A stretch of DNA of 49,554 bases from Sinisalibacter aestuarii (GTDB taxonomy: Bacteria > Pseudomonadota > Alphaproteobacteria > Rhodobacterales > Rhodobacteraceae): assembly GCF_027923545.1 (NCBI RefSeq), contig NZ_BROH01000018.1, forward strand, positions 1-49,554, in the 5' to 3' direction. Positions 33,622 through 41,756 of the stretch are shown here, in pieces. The position numbers were made by a program, and so were the translations under genes. The notes under the pieces are model-generated. The model ran no database searches, was not told where the DNA came from, and was given only the letters and a program-made list of their open reading frames with translations. Position 1 is the stretch's first letter, and every line of letters begins with the position of its first letter.

Positions 33622-34632
33622 ATGTCGCAACCATATGAAGTCGAACGCTGGAACACCCGTGCGCGGATCACCGTCTGGGCCTTCGTTCTGGGCTGCGCGG
33701 TGCTGGCGCTCGCGCCGCTCTGGGGCAGCCCGGCCTTCCTGTCGCGCTCGGTGGTGCTCTTCGTCTATGTGCTGCTCGCGGTAACGTGGAACGCCCTGGC
33801 GGGCTATGCCGGGTTGATGTCGGTCGGGCAGCAGGCGTTTTTCGGGCTTGGCGCCTATTTCACCATCCGCCTCTCCGATGGCGGCGTGCCGGTCTTTGCC
33901 GCGATGGCGGTTGCCGCCGGGGCGGTGGCGCTGGTTTCGGTGCCGATCAGCTATGTCATGCTGCGGCTGAAGGCGGGCGAGTTTGCCATCGGCATGTGGG
34001 TGCTCGCCTCGCTTCTGCACCTGCTGGTCAACCTCGATCCGCTGATCCAGGGCGAAACCGGCATCTCGCTGCTCGCGCTCAACGCCTTCGATCCGAAAAC
34101 CCGGATGGTGGTGATCTATCTCTTCGGGCTGCTCTCGGCTGTCGGCGTGGTGGCGGGGATGCTGCTGCTGCTGCGCTCGCGCTTCGGTGCCGCGTTGCAG
34201 GCGATCCGCGACAGCGAAGAGGCCGCCGGCTCGATCGGCGTGCCGGTGTTCCGCACCAAGCAGCTCGTCTTCGTCTTCGCCGCGCTGGGTGCGGCTCTGG
34301 CCGGGGCGCTCTGGCTCGCCTCGACGGTCAGCTTCCAGCCCAAGACCTATTTCGGCATCCAGTGGATGGCCTATACCGTGTTCATGGTGATCGTCGGCGG
34401 GATCGGAACCTTCGAGGGCGCGCTGATCGGCGCGGTGATCTTCTTCGTGATAGAAACCCTGCTCGCCTCCTTCGGTCTGTGGTATCTGATACTTCTGGGC
34501 GGCACCGCGGTGTTTTTCGCGCTGGCCTTCCCGCAAGGGGTGTGGGGCTATGCCCGCAACCGTCACGGCTGGTTCCTGCTGCCCATCGGGCGCACATTGA
34601 TCACTCGGGAGAAGACAACCGGAGCCGAATGA
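33622..34632 (+). CDS. Liv-type ABC importer permease (LivM type)
   Basis: The 336-residue protein has about ten hydrophobic segments with LivM marks: TWNALAGYAGLMSVGQQAFFGLGAYFTI, then RLKAGEFAIGMWVLASLLHLL, the docking loop SRFGAALQAIRDSEEAAGSIGVPVFRTK, and GGIGTFEGALIGAVIFFVIE. A GTG two codons upstream is possible but overlaps the previous stop; ATG 33622 is preferred. It ends with TGA overlapping the IclR start (ATGA), so the regulator is expressed together with its transporter. Confidence 0.9.
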   Translation: MSQPYEVERWNTRARITVWAFVLGCAVLALAPLWGSPAFLSRSVVLFVYVLLAVTWNALAGYAGLMSVGQQAFFGLGAYFTIRLSDGGVPVFAAMAVAAGAVALVSVPISYVMLRLKAGEFAIGMWVLASLLHLLVNLDPLIQGETGISLLALNAFDPKTRMVVIYLFGLLSAVGVVAGMLLLLRSRFGAALQAIRDSEEAAGSIGVPVFRTKQLVFVFAALGAALAGALWLASTVSFQPKTYFGIQWMAYTVFMVIVGGIGTFEGALIGAVIFFVIETLLASFGLWYLILLGGTAVFFALAFPQGVWGYARNRHGWFLLPIGRTLITREKTTGAE

Positions 34633-35456
34633 AAAACACCTCCGTCAAATCCATCCGCGCCCTGTCGCGTGGCCTTGAGGTTCTGCAACTGATCCAGGTG
34701 TCGGAGGCGATGACGCTGCACGATCTGCACCGGGTCTCGGGCATCCCCAAGGCTTCGCTGCTCAGGATTCTCAAGACGCTGATGGAAGAAGGGGTGATCT
34801 GGCAGCGGATCGTCGATGACGCTTACGTCGCCTCCTATTCGCTGTCGGAGCTTGCAAGCCGGATCGACCGCGAGACGCGGCTGGTCGAGATCGCGTCGCC
34901 GGTGCTCGAACGGCTGTCGGAAGAGGTCAAATGGCCCTCGATCCTCGCCGTGCCCCGGCTGACCCATCTGGAGGTGAAGGAAACCAACGCGCCCCGGGCC
35001 TATTTCCACCACATCCCGCTTGGGCCGATCGGCTTTCAGATCAACTATCTGCGCTCGGCAACGGGGCGCGCCTACCTGGCCTATTGCGAACAGCCCAAGC
35101 GCGAGGCGATCCTCGACCGGCTGCGCCGGAGCGGCCGCAAGGGCGATGCGCTGGCGCATTCCGAGGAGGCGGTTGCCCGTATTCTCGACGAAACCAGGGC
35201 GCGGGGCTTCGGGCTGCGCGACCATGATTTCGGCGGCCATTTCGACGAGGGCCGCGCCGGGGTTGACGATGGCCGCGATTCGATTGGCGTGGCGATCCGG
35301 GTCGGGGCCTCGGTGCCCGGCGCGATCAATATCACATGGGCGAAACGGGCGCTGAACCGGGCCACCGCCGCGGAGACGCTCGCCGAGCGGACGATGGCGG
35401 CGGCACGCGAAATCGCCGAACGGCTGGCGGAGACGCCAAAGAATTTCACTGGGTGA
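34629..35456 (+). CDS. IclR-family transcription regulator
   Basis: The 275-residue protein has an N-terminal winged HTH (SIRALSRGLEVLQLIQVSEAMTLHDLHRVSGIPKASLLRILKTL, about 8-52) and a C-terminal effector domain (VEIASPVLERLSEEVKWPSIL, NYLRSATGRAYLAYC, ILDETRARGFGLRDHDFGG). These are the IclR signatures, as in PcaR and PobR. The start lies in the LivM stop (ATGA). Its own stop codon lies inside one of the three repeated palindromes (35444-35458). With palindromes before the transporter operon, the carboxylase operon and the SDR2 operon, it is the prime candidate for a local pathway regulator. Confidence 0.9.
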   Translation: MKNTSVKSIRALSRGLEVLQLIQVSEAMTLHDLHRVSGIPKASLLRILKTLMEEGVIWQRIVDDAYVASYSLSELASRIDRETRLVEIASPVLERLSEEVKWPSILAVPRLTHLEVKETNAPRAYFHHIPLGPIGFQINYLRSATGRAYLAYCEQPKREAILDRLRRSGRKGDALAHSEEAVARILDETRARGFGLRDHDFGGHFDEGRAGVDDGRDSIGVAIRVGASVPGAINITWAKRALNRATAAETLAERTMAAAREIAERLAETPKNFTG

Positions 35457-35458
35457 AA
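35444..35458. promoter_or_regulatory. IclR-regulon palindrome, copy 2
   Basis: TTTCAC-TGG-GTGAAA overlaps the stop codon (TGA, 35454-35456) of the IclR gene and lies about 100 bp before the leader ORF and 166 bp before the BCCP start. It is the likely operator of the carboxylase operon. Confidence 0.65.
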
Positions 35459-35559
35459 ACCAGCCGGGACGGTGATTGAGCGCCGGGCGGGGCGCCCCTA
35501 CCGTCGATACTCGAACGATCAGGGCCGCGCTTCGGCAGGGTCGCATCAGGGAGGACATC

Positions 35560-35628
35560 ATGAACAACGCCGTTTTCGGCTGCCGCCGGGCAGTCGCCGG
35601 ATTTCTGCGCGCAGGTGGCCAGCCATGA
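35560..35628 (+). CDS. 22-residue leader ORF translationally coupled to the BCCP gene
   Basis: ATG 35560 is preceded by a strong AGGGAGGACATC site. The ORF starts MNNAVFGC and ends in TGA at 35626-35628, which overlaps the BCCP ATG at 35625 (ATGA). The BCCP gene itself has no strong ribosome-binding site of its own in that position. The short ORF may therefore serve mainly to load ribosomes onto the BCCP gene, or be a leader peptide. No known leader motif (such as runs of one amino acid) is seen. Confidence 0.55.
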   Translation: MNNAVFGCRRAVAGFLRAGGQP

Positions 35629-36071
35629 GCAGCCTGACGCGGGCCGATCTCGAAGAGATCATGCATCTGCTGGATGCATCGAACTTCAACAGCCTGAAGC
35701 TTGAGATGGGCGAGCTCAAGCTGGAGCTGCGCCGCGCCGGTGCGGACGAACCTGCGCCCCCTGCCGCGAGCCCTGCGCCCACCGCTGCACCTGCGCCCGC
35801 CGCGCCTCCCGCCGCTGCACCGGCCCGCACCGGCACCGAGATTCCCGCGCCGCTGCTCGGCACCTTCTACCACGCGCCGAAGCCCGGCGCCGATCCCTTC
35901 GTCAAGGTCGGTGACCGCGTAACCGAGGACAGCGTGATCGGCATCATCGAGGTGATGAAGCTGATGAACTCGGTGGCGGCCGGGGTCAGCGGCACGGTGA
36001 CCGAAATCACCGCCCCGAACGGCGCGCTTGTCGAGCATGGCCAATGCCTGATCCGCGTGGCGCAGGACTGA
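35625..36071 (+). CDS. Biotin carboxyl carrier protein (AccB-like)
   Basis: The 148-residue protein has an N-terminal helix region (SLTRADLEEIMHLLDASNFNSLKLEMGELKLELRRAG), a Pro/Ala-rich hinge (about 40-68), and a C-terminal biotinyl domain. The biotinylation site is Lys112 in EVMKLM. The N-terminal ELKLEL motif is typical of acetyl-CoA carboxylase BCCP, while the short hinge and partner genes suit a dedicated catabolic carboxylase. An open frame upstream of 35625 is not conserved and is ignored. It is followed by three bases and the biotin carboxylase gene. It carries CO2 from the carboxylase to the divergent carboxyltransferase at 37436. Confidence 0.92.
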   Translation: MSSLTRADLEEIMHLLDASNFNSLKLEMGELKLELRRAGADEPAPPAASPAPTAAPAPAAPPAAAPARTGTEIPAPLLGTFYHAPKPGADPFVKVGDRVTEDSVIGIIEVMKLMNSVAAGVSGTVTEITAPNGALVEHGQCLIRVAQD

Positions 36072-36074
36072 GCC

Positions 36075-37439
36075 ATGTCGCGGATCAAGCGCATCTTCAT
36101 TGCCAATCGTGGCGAGATCGCGGTGCGGATCATCCGCACGGCCCGCGCCCTCGGGATCGAGACCGTGCTCGGCGTGTCTGAGGCCGACCGTGACAGCCTT
36201 GGCGCCCAGCTTGCCACCCGCGCCATTTGCCTCGGACCGGCCCCGGCCCCGGAGAGCTATCTCAAGGTCGCAACGGTGATCGAGGCGGCGCTTGGCACGG
36301 GCTGCGACGCGATCCATCCCGGCTACGGCTTCCTGTCGGAAAACAAGGCGCTGGCCGAGGCCTGCGCCAAAGAGGGGCTGGTGTTTATCGGCCCGTCGCC
36401 GGAGAACCTCGACGCGGTGGGCGACAAGCTGACAGCGCGCAGCCATGCCGAGGCCGCGCAGGTGCCGCTGGTGCCCGGCGGCTCGGTCGAAACGGTGGCA
36501 CAGGCCGAAGCCATTGCCGGCGATGTCGGCTTTCCGATGCTGATCAAGGCGGTGGCGGGCGGCGGCGGCAAGGGCATGAAGCGGGTCGACCGCGCCGAAG
36601 ACCTTGCCTCCCAGATCGACATGGCGATGTCGGAAGCGCAGGCCGCATTCGGCGATGGCCGCATCTACATGGAACGCTTCGTGACCGTTGGCCGCCATGT
36701 CGAAGTGCAGATCATCTCCGACGGCGAAACGGTGCTGCATGCCGGCGAGCGCGATTGCTCGGTGCAGCGCCGCTATCAGAAAGTGGTCGAGGAAGCCCCG
36801 GCGCCCAACCTGCCGGAAGCGCTGCGCGACGGGTTGCGCGCCGCGGCGGTCGCCTATGCCCGCCATATCGGCTACCGCTCGCTCGGCACGGTGGAATTTC
36901 TCGTCGATGTCGAACGCGGCGCGTTCTACTTTCTCGAAATGAACGCCCGGGTGCAGGTGGAGCATCCGGTGACCGAGATGGTGACCGGGCTCGACCTGAT
37001 CGCGCTGCAAATCTCGATCGCGCAGGGCGACAAGCTGACGATCGCGCAGGACGATATCCGCTTCACCGGCCATGCCGTCGAATGCCGGCTCAATGCCGAA
37101 GATCCGGCCCGCGATTTCATGCCCAGCCCGGGCCGGGTCACGCAGGCATGGTTCCCGTGGATGCCGGGCCTGCGGGTCGATACCCATATGCAGCCGGGCG
37201 CGATGATCCCGCCCTATTACGACTCGATGGTCGCCAAGCTGATCACCCATGGCAGCACCCGGGCCGAGGCGATTGCCAATATGGCCCGCGCGCTCGATGT
37301 CTGCGTGCTCGACGGGGTAACCACCAATGCCGGCCTGCACCGCGCGATCATGGCCGATCCCGGTTTCGCCGCCGGCGGGGTCGATACCGCCTATCTCGCC
37401 GGGCTGCTGCCCGGACTGGACAAGGAGAGCGCCGCATGA
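36075..37439 (+). CDS. Biotin carboxylase (AccC-like)
   Basis: The 454-residue ATP-grasp enzyme carboxylates the biotin of the neighbouring BCCP using bicarbonate. The N-terminal IKRIFIANRGEIAVRIIRTARALGI, glycine-rich loop AVAGGGGKGMKRV, HVEVQIISDGE, ERDCSVQRRYQKVVEEAP and EMNARVQVEHPVTEMVTG motifs are all present. Length is typical of AccC (about 450). The ATG follows the BCCP stop by three bases, and its own stop overlaps the carboxyltransferase start. A distinct acetyl-CoA carboxylase set is expected elsewhere in the genome, so this is likely a dedicated pathway enzyme. Confidence 0.95.
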   Translation: MSRIKRIFIANRGEIAVRIIRTARALGIETVLGVSEADRDSLGAQLATRAICLGPAPAPESYLKVATVIEAALGTGCDAIHPGYGFLSENKALAEACAKEGLVFIGPSPENLDAVGDKLTARSHAEAAQVPLVPGGSVETVAQAEAIAGDVGFPMLIKAVAGGGGKGMKRVDRAEDLASQIDMAMSEAQAAFGDGRIYMERFVTVGRHVEVQIISDGETVLHAGERDCSVQRRYQKVVEEAPAPNLPEALRDGLRAAAVAYARHIGYRSLGTVEFLVDVERGAFYFLEMNARVQVEHPVTEMVTGLDLIALQISIAQGDKLTIAQDDIRFTGHAVECRLNAEDPARDFMPSPGRVTQAWFPWMPGLRVDTHMQPGAMIPPYYDSMVAKLITHGSTRAEAIANMARALDVCVLDGVTTNAGLHRAIMADPGFAAGGVDTAYLAGLLPGLDKESAA

Positions 37440-38902
37440 GCGATATCACCCTCATCGACACGACCCTGCGCGACGGCAACCAGTCAAACTGGGGAGCCAC
37501 CGGGCTCGATACCGGCATGATGCTCCAGATCGCGCCGGTGATGGAGCGGATCGGGTTCGAGGCGATCGACTTCAGCACCTCGACCCATATGGCGGTGGCG
37601 GTGCGCTTCAAGAAGGAAGACCCGTGGGAGCGGCTGCGGCTGTTCCGCGAGGCGATGCCGACCACGCCCCTGTCGTTTCTCACCACCGGGATGCGCTTTA
37701 TCTCGTGGGAGATCGCCAGCGACGAACTGATGGAATTCGCCTTCCGCCTGCTCGTCAATAACGGCATCCGCCGCTTTGCGGTGATGGACCCGATGAACAA
37801 CGTCTCGGCGATGCTGCGGATGGCCGAGATCACCCGCAAGGCCGGGGGCGAGAGCATCGTCGCGGCGCTCACCTTCACCCTCTCGCCTTTGCATGACGAT
37901 GCCCATTTCACCGAAGCGGCCAAAGCGCTGGCGGGGTCGGGCAGGTTCGACCGGCTTTATCTGAAGGATCCGGGCGGGCTGGTCACACCGGAACGCGCGC
38001 GCACGCTGATCCCGGCGCTGAAAGCGGTGATGGGCCCGGTCCCGCTCGAATTCCACTCGCATTGCACCATCGGGCTTGGCCCGTTCTCCTATCTGGAGGC
38101 CGCCGGCCTCGGGGCCGAGACGCTGCACACCGCGTCCAGCGCGGCGGCCAATGGCACCTCGCAGCCGGCGATGCGCCCGGTCATCGCCAATCTGCGCGAC
38201 CTCGGCCATCGGGTCGATATCGACGACGAGGCGGTGGCCGAGATGGATGCCTATATCGCCGCGCTCGCGGCGGCGGAGGGGCTGACGCATGGCCAGCCCG
38301 GCGAGTTCGACCGTGCCTATTTCCGCCACCAGATGCCGGGTGGCATGATGGGCACGATGAAGCGCCAGCTTGCCGAGATCAAACAGCTCCACCGGCTGCC
38401 GGAGGTGCTGGAGGAGGTCGAGCATGTGCGCGCCGATCTGGGCTATCCGATCATGGTCACGCCGTTCAGCCAGGTGGTTGGCACCCAGGCGCTGATGAAC
38501 GTGATTTCGGGCGAACGTTACAAGACCATCCCCGACGAGGTAACGCGCTATGTGCTGGGCCGTTTCGGCGCGCCGGCAATGCCGCTCGACGGCGCGCTGG
38601 AAGACCGGGTGAAATCGTCAAAACGCGCCAGGGAGCTCGACGAGGAGCCGCATATGGCCTCGCTCGATGAACTGCGGGCGAAAATCGGCAAGCACTATTC
38701 CGACGAGGAATTCCTGCTGCGCGCGGTGATGCCGGCCGATCAGGTTGACGCGATGAAGGCCGCCGGGCCGGCGCGGCGCGACTATAATGCCGGATCGCGT
38801 CCGGTGATGGCGCTGATCCGCGAACTGACGGCGCGCAAGGATCTGAGCGCCGCGCGGATCGAGAAGCCGGGCTTTTCGCTCGAACTGGGAGGCGGCCGAT
38901 GA
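37436..38902 (+). CDS. Biotin-dependent carboxyltransferase, HMGL/PC-CT/5S family, divergent
   Basis: The 488-residue protein is the carboxyltransferase partner of the two preceding genes. It has the TIM-barrel motif DTTLRDGNQS (Arg12, Asp13, Gln16), LKDPGG with the expected carbamylated Lys177, two metal histidines in HSHCTIG (His207, His209), the run RFKKEDPWERLR, and PGGMMGTMKRQL. This resembles pyruvate carboxylase CT, oxaloacetate decarboxylase alpha and transcarboxylase 5S. Two motifs differ: HSHCTIG replaces HTHDT, and FSTSTHM stands where WGGATFD normally sits. A changed acceptor, perhaps not pyruvate, is likely. It has no BCCP domain, consistent with the separate BCCP gene. Confidence 0.88.
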   Translation: MSDITLIDTTLRDGNQSNWGATGLDTGMMLQIAPVMERIGFEAIDFSTSTHMAVAVRFKKEDPWERLRLFREAMPTTPLSFLTTGMRFISWEIASDELMEFAFRLLVNNGIRRFAVMDPMNNVSAMLRMAEITRKAGGESIVAALTFTLSPLHDDAHFTEAAKALAGSGRFDRLYLKDPGGLVTPERARTLIPALKAVMGPVPLEFHSHCTIGLGPFSYLEAAGLGAETLHTASSAAANGTSQPAMRPVIANLRDLGHRVDIDDEAVAEMDAYIAALAAAEGLTHGQPGEFDRAYFRHQMPGGMMGTMKRQLAEIKQLHRLPEVLEEVEHVRADLGYPIMVTPFSQVVGTQALMNVISGERYKTIPDEVTRYVLGRFGAPAMPLDGALEDRVKSSKRARELDEEPHMASLDELRAKIGKHYSDEEFLLRAVMPADQVDAMKAAGPARRDYNAGSRPVMALIRELTARKDLSAARIEKPGFSLELGGGR

Positions 38903-39744
38903 CACCTGACACGCCGATCCGTGCCGCCGTCTTCGATATCGACGGCACGCTTGCGATGATGGACAAGGCGAGCGGCACGTTCACCGCCTTGCCCGGCGCG
39001 GTGGCGGCCCTCGCGGCCTGCCGCGCGGCGGGGATGGCCGTGGCGGCCTATACCAACGGCACGTTCTTTCCGCCCGAGCATTATTATCCGCGGCTGGCGG
39101 CGGCGGGGCTCGACTTCGAGCCGGGTCACATCCTCACGCCCGCTTCGGTGGCGGCGCATCACCTCACGCGCATGGGCATGAAGCGGGTGATGGTGTTCGG
39201 CGACGAAGGCACCGCCGTGCCGCTGCGCGATGCGGGGATCGAGGTGCTGGCCCCGGAACCGGCCGACGGGCCGGTGGATGCGGTGCTCTGCGGCTGGACC
39301 CGGCACGTGGACGTGCCCAAGATCGAGGCCGTCTGCAACGCGGTCTGGGACGGGGCGAAGCCTTTCACCACCTCCTCGGCGCCGTTCTTCGCCGGCGCGA
39401 ATGGCCGCCTTCTGGGCATTTCCGGCGCGCTGGCCGCGATGATCCACAACGTGACCGGCCAGGAGGTCGGGCTGTTTGGCAAGCCGTCGCCGCTGGGCCT
39501 TGAGATGATCGTGGCGCTGACCGGGGTTTCGGTGGACGCGATCATGGTGATCGGCGACGATCCCGAACTGGAACTGCGCATGGCGCGCGAGGCCGGGGCC
39601 TTTGCCATCGGCGTGACCACCGGCCTGCACGACAGGGCCGCCTTCAATGCCATCGAACCGGCGGCGCGGGCGCATGTGGTGCTGGAGGGGCTGATCGGTT
39701 TTGCCGACCAGCCGTGGTTTGAGACGCGGGAAGGAGCGACGTGA
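38899..39744 (+). CDS. HAD-IIA (NagD/phosphoglycolate phosphatase-like) hydrolase
   Basis: The 281-residue protein has the HAD nucleophile motif VFDIDGTL (Asp13, Asp15), YTNGT as the second motif, a central cap (about 90-190), and GDDPELELRMA as the fourth motif. This is the NagD/4-nitrophenylphosphatase/phosphoglycolate phosphatase type. The gene overlaps the carboxyltransferase stop (ATGA) and the ligase start, so it belongs to the same operon. It may repair or remove a dead-end phosphate made by the carboxylase or ligase, or act on a pathway intermediate. The substrate is unknown. Confidence 0.88.
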   Translation: MTPDTPIRAAVFDIDGTLAMMDKASGTFTALPGAVAALAACRAAGMAVAAYTNGTFFPPEHYYPRLAAAGLDFEPGHILTPASVAAHHLTRMGMKRVMVFGDEGTAVPLRDAGIEVLAPEPADGPVDAVLCGWTRHVDVPKIEAVCNAVWDGAKPFTTSSAPFFAGANGRLLGISGALAAMIHNVTGQEVGLFGKPSPLGLEMIVALTGVSVDAIMVIGDDPELELRMAREAGAFAIGVTTGLHDRAAFNAIEPAARAHVVLEGLIGFADQPWFETREGAT

Positions 39745-41735
39745 TGGTGGCGGAAGGCGATCTGATCTGGGAGGCGGATGCGGCGCGCAGGAGCGCGGCC
39801 AATCTGACCGCATTCCTCGCCTGGCTGGCGGAGCGGGGCCGGCCCTTCGAGGGGTATGACGATCTCTGGCAATGGTCGGTCGACGATCTCGAAGGTTTCT
39901 GGGCGGCAATCTGGGACTATTTCGAGCTGATCTCCGAGGGCGAGCGCGAGGCGGTGATGACCGCCGAGCCGATGCCGCGCACCCGCTGGTTCACCGGCAC
40001 GCGGCTGAACTATGCCGAGCATGTGCTGCGGCACGAGTTTTCCGGCGATCCGGACCGGGTGATGCTGCGCCACTCCTCCGAGTTGAGAGAGATGGCGAGC
40101 ATGAGCTGGGCCGAAACGGGCGCTGCGGTGCGCCGGCTCGCCACCCGGCTGCGGGCGATGGGGATCGGCAAGGGCGACCGGGTGGTCGCCTATATGCCAA
40201 ACCTGCCGGAAACGGTGATCGCCATGCTCGCCACCACCGCGATCGGCGCGGTCTGGTCCTCCGCCGCGCCGGAATTCGGCGCCCAGACGGTGATCGACCG
40301 GTTCAGCCAGATCGAGCCCAAGCTGATCTTCGCCTGCAACGGCTACCGCTATGGCGGCAAGGATTACGACCGGATCGGCGACCTCGCGCAGATCGTTGCG
40401 GCGCTGCCGACCGCCGGGCATCTGGTGATGTTCGACTATCTGCCCGGCGCGGGAACCGAGGTGCCCTTCGCCGGTGAAACGCTGGGCTGGGAGGATATGC
40501 TGGCGGGCGCGGATGTGGCGCCCGAGGCGTTCGCCTATGAGCGCGTGGCGTCCGACCATCCGCTTTGGGTGCTGTTCTCGTCCGGCACCACCGGGCTGCC
40601 CAAGCCTATCGTCCATGGCCACCACGGCATCGTGCTGGAACACTACAAATCCGCCGCCTTCCATTTCGAGCTGAAGAAGGGCGATGCGCTGTTCTTCTAT
40701 TCCACCACCGGCTGGATGGTCTGGAACACGCTGATGTGGGCGCCGATGATGAACGGCGAGGCGGTGCTCTACGATGGCCACCCGGCCTATCCCGATGCGC
40801 GCCTGCTCTGGCAGATCGCCGATGCGGCGGGGGCCACGGTGCTCGGGGTGAACCCGACCTTCCTGCAAATCGTGCGCAATCAGGGGATCGTGCCGAAAGA
40901 CGAGCTGCGGTTCGAGCGGCTGGATTCGGTGATGCTGGTCGGCTCGCCCGCCACGCCCGAGGTCTTCGCCTGGGTGCTTGAGGCGGTGAAGGCGAATGCC
41001 TGGCCGACCTCGCAATCGGGCGGCACCGAGTTCTGCTCGGGCATCCTGGCGGGATCGCCGCTGCTGCCCGCCCGCGCCGGCGAGATCCAGGCCCGTGGTC
41101 TTGGCACCGATGCGCAAGCCTTCGACGAGGCCGGCAATCCGGTGATCGGCGAGGTGGGCGAATTGGTGATCCGCAAGCCGATGCCCTCCATGCCGCTCTT
41201 CTTCTGGGGCGATGCAGACTTCGCCCGTTACACATCGAGCTATTTCGAGGACTTCCCCGGCGTCTGGGCGCATGGCGATCGTGTGCGGTTCACCGATCAT
41301 GGCGGCGCGCTGGTGCTGGGCCGTTCCGATGCCACGCTCAACCGCTTCGGGGTGCGGATCGGGTCGGCCGAGATCTACCGCACGGTGGAAACCATCGACG
41401 GCATTGCCGACAGCCTGATCATCTGCGTCGAGGATGGCGCGGGCGGCTATTACATGCCGCTCTTCGTCGAGCTTGCCGAGGGCGTGGCGCTCGATGAGGC
41501 GATGGTGGGCGAGATCAGGCGGCGGCTGCGCAGCGAGCGCAGCCCGCGCCACGTGCCCGACGAGATCGTCGCCGCGCCGGCCATTCCACACACCCTGACC
41601 GGCAAGAAGATGGAAGTGCCCGTACGCAAGATGTTTCTCGGCGCGCCGATGGAACAGGTGGCGGGCAAGGGGGCGACGAAGAACCCCGAGGCGCTGGAAT
41701 GGTTCGCGGCCCGCGCGGCCGGTTGGGCCGGTTGA
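39744..41735 (+). CDS. Acetoacetyl-CoA synthetase-like acyl-CoA ligase
   Basis: The 663-residue ANL-family ligase starts with the acetoacetyl-CoA synthetase N-terminal pattern (YDDLWQWSVDDLEGFWAAIWDYFEL, TRWFTGTRLNYAEHVLR). It has the ATP motif SSGTTGLPKPIVHGHHG, STTGWMVWN, GVNPTFLQ and SQSGGTEFCSG, HGDRVRFTDHGGALVLGRSDATLNRFGVRIGSAEIYR, and the catalytic lysine region HTLTGKKMEVPVRK. Acetoacetyl-CoA synthetases activate beta-keto acids such as acetoacetate. GTG at 39741 is a possible alternative start; ATG 39744 with AAGGAGCG is preferred. In this operon the acid may be the product of the carboxylase. Confidence 0.88.
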   Translation: MVAEGDLIWEADAARRSAANLTAFLAWLAERGRPFEGYDDLWQWSVDDLEGFWAAIWDYFELISEGEREAVMTAEPMPRTRWFTGTRLNYAEHVLRHEFSGDPDRVMLRHSSELREMASMSWAETGAAVRRLATRLRAMGIGKGDRVVAYMPNLPETVIAMLATTAIGAVWSSAAPEFGAQTVIDRFSQIEPKLIFACNGYRYGGKDYDRIGDLAQIVAALPTAGHLVMFDYLPGAGTEVPFAGETLGWEDMLAGADVAPEAFAYERVASDHPLWVLFSSGTTGLPKPIVHGHHGIVLEHYKSAAFHFELKKGDALFFYSTTGWMVWNTLMWAPMMNGEAVLYDGHPAYPDARLLWQIADAAGATVLGVNPTFLQIVRNQGIVPKDELRFERLDSVMLVGSPATPEVFAWVLEAVKANAWPTSQSGGTEFCSGILAGSPLLPARAGEIQARGLGTDAQAFDEAGNPVIGEVGELVIRKPMPSMPLFFWGDADFARYTSSYFEDFPGVWAHGDRVRFTDHGGALVLGRSDATLNRFGVRIGSAEIYRTVETIDGIADSLIICVEDGAGGYYMPLFVELAEGVALDEAMVGEIRRRLRSERSPRHVPDEIVAAPAIPHTLTGKKMEVPVRKMFLGAPMEQVAGKGATKNPEALEWFAARAAGWAG

Positions 41736-41756
41736 GATATCCGGGAGGGCGGAGAA

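Noticed and set aside
33786-38902. Extended open frames upstream of the IclR and carboxyltransferase genes
   Set aside because: The extra N-termini overlap real genes in another frame; the true starts are ATGA overlaps at 34629 and 37436.
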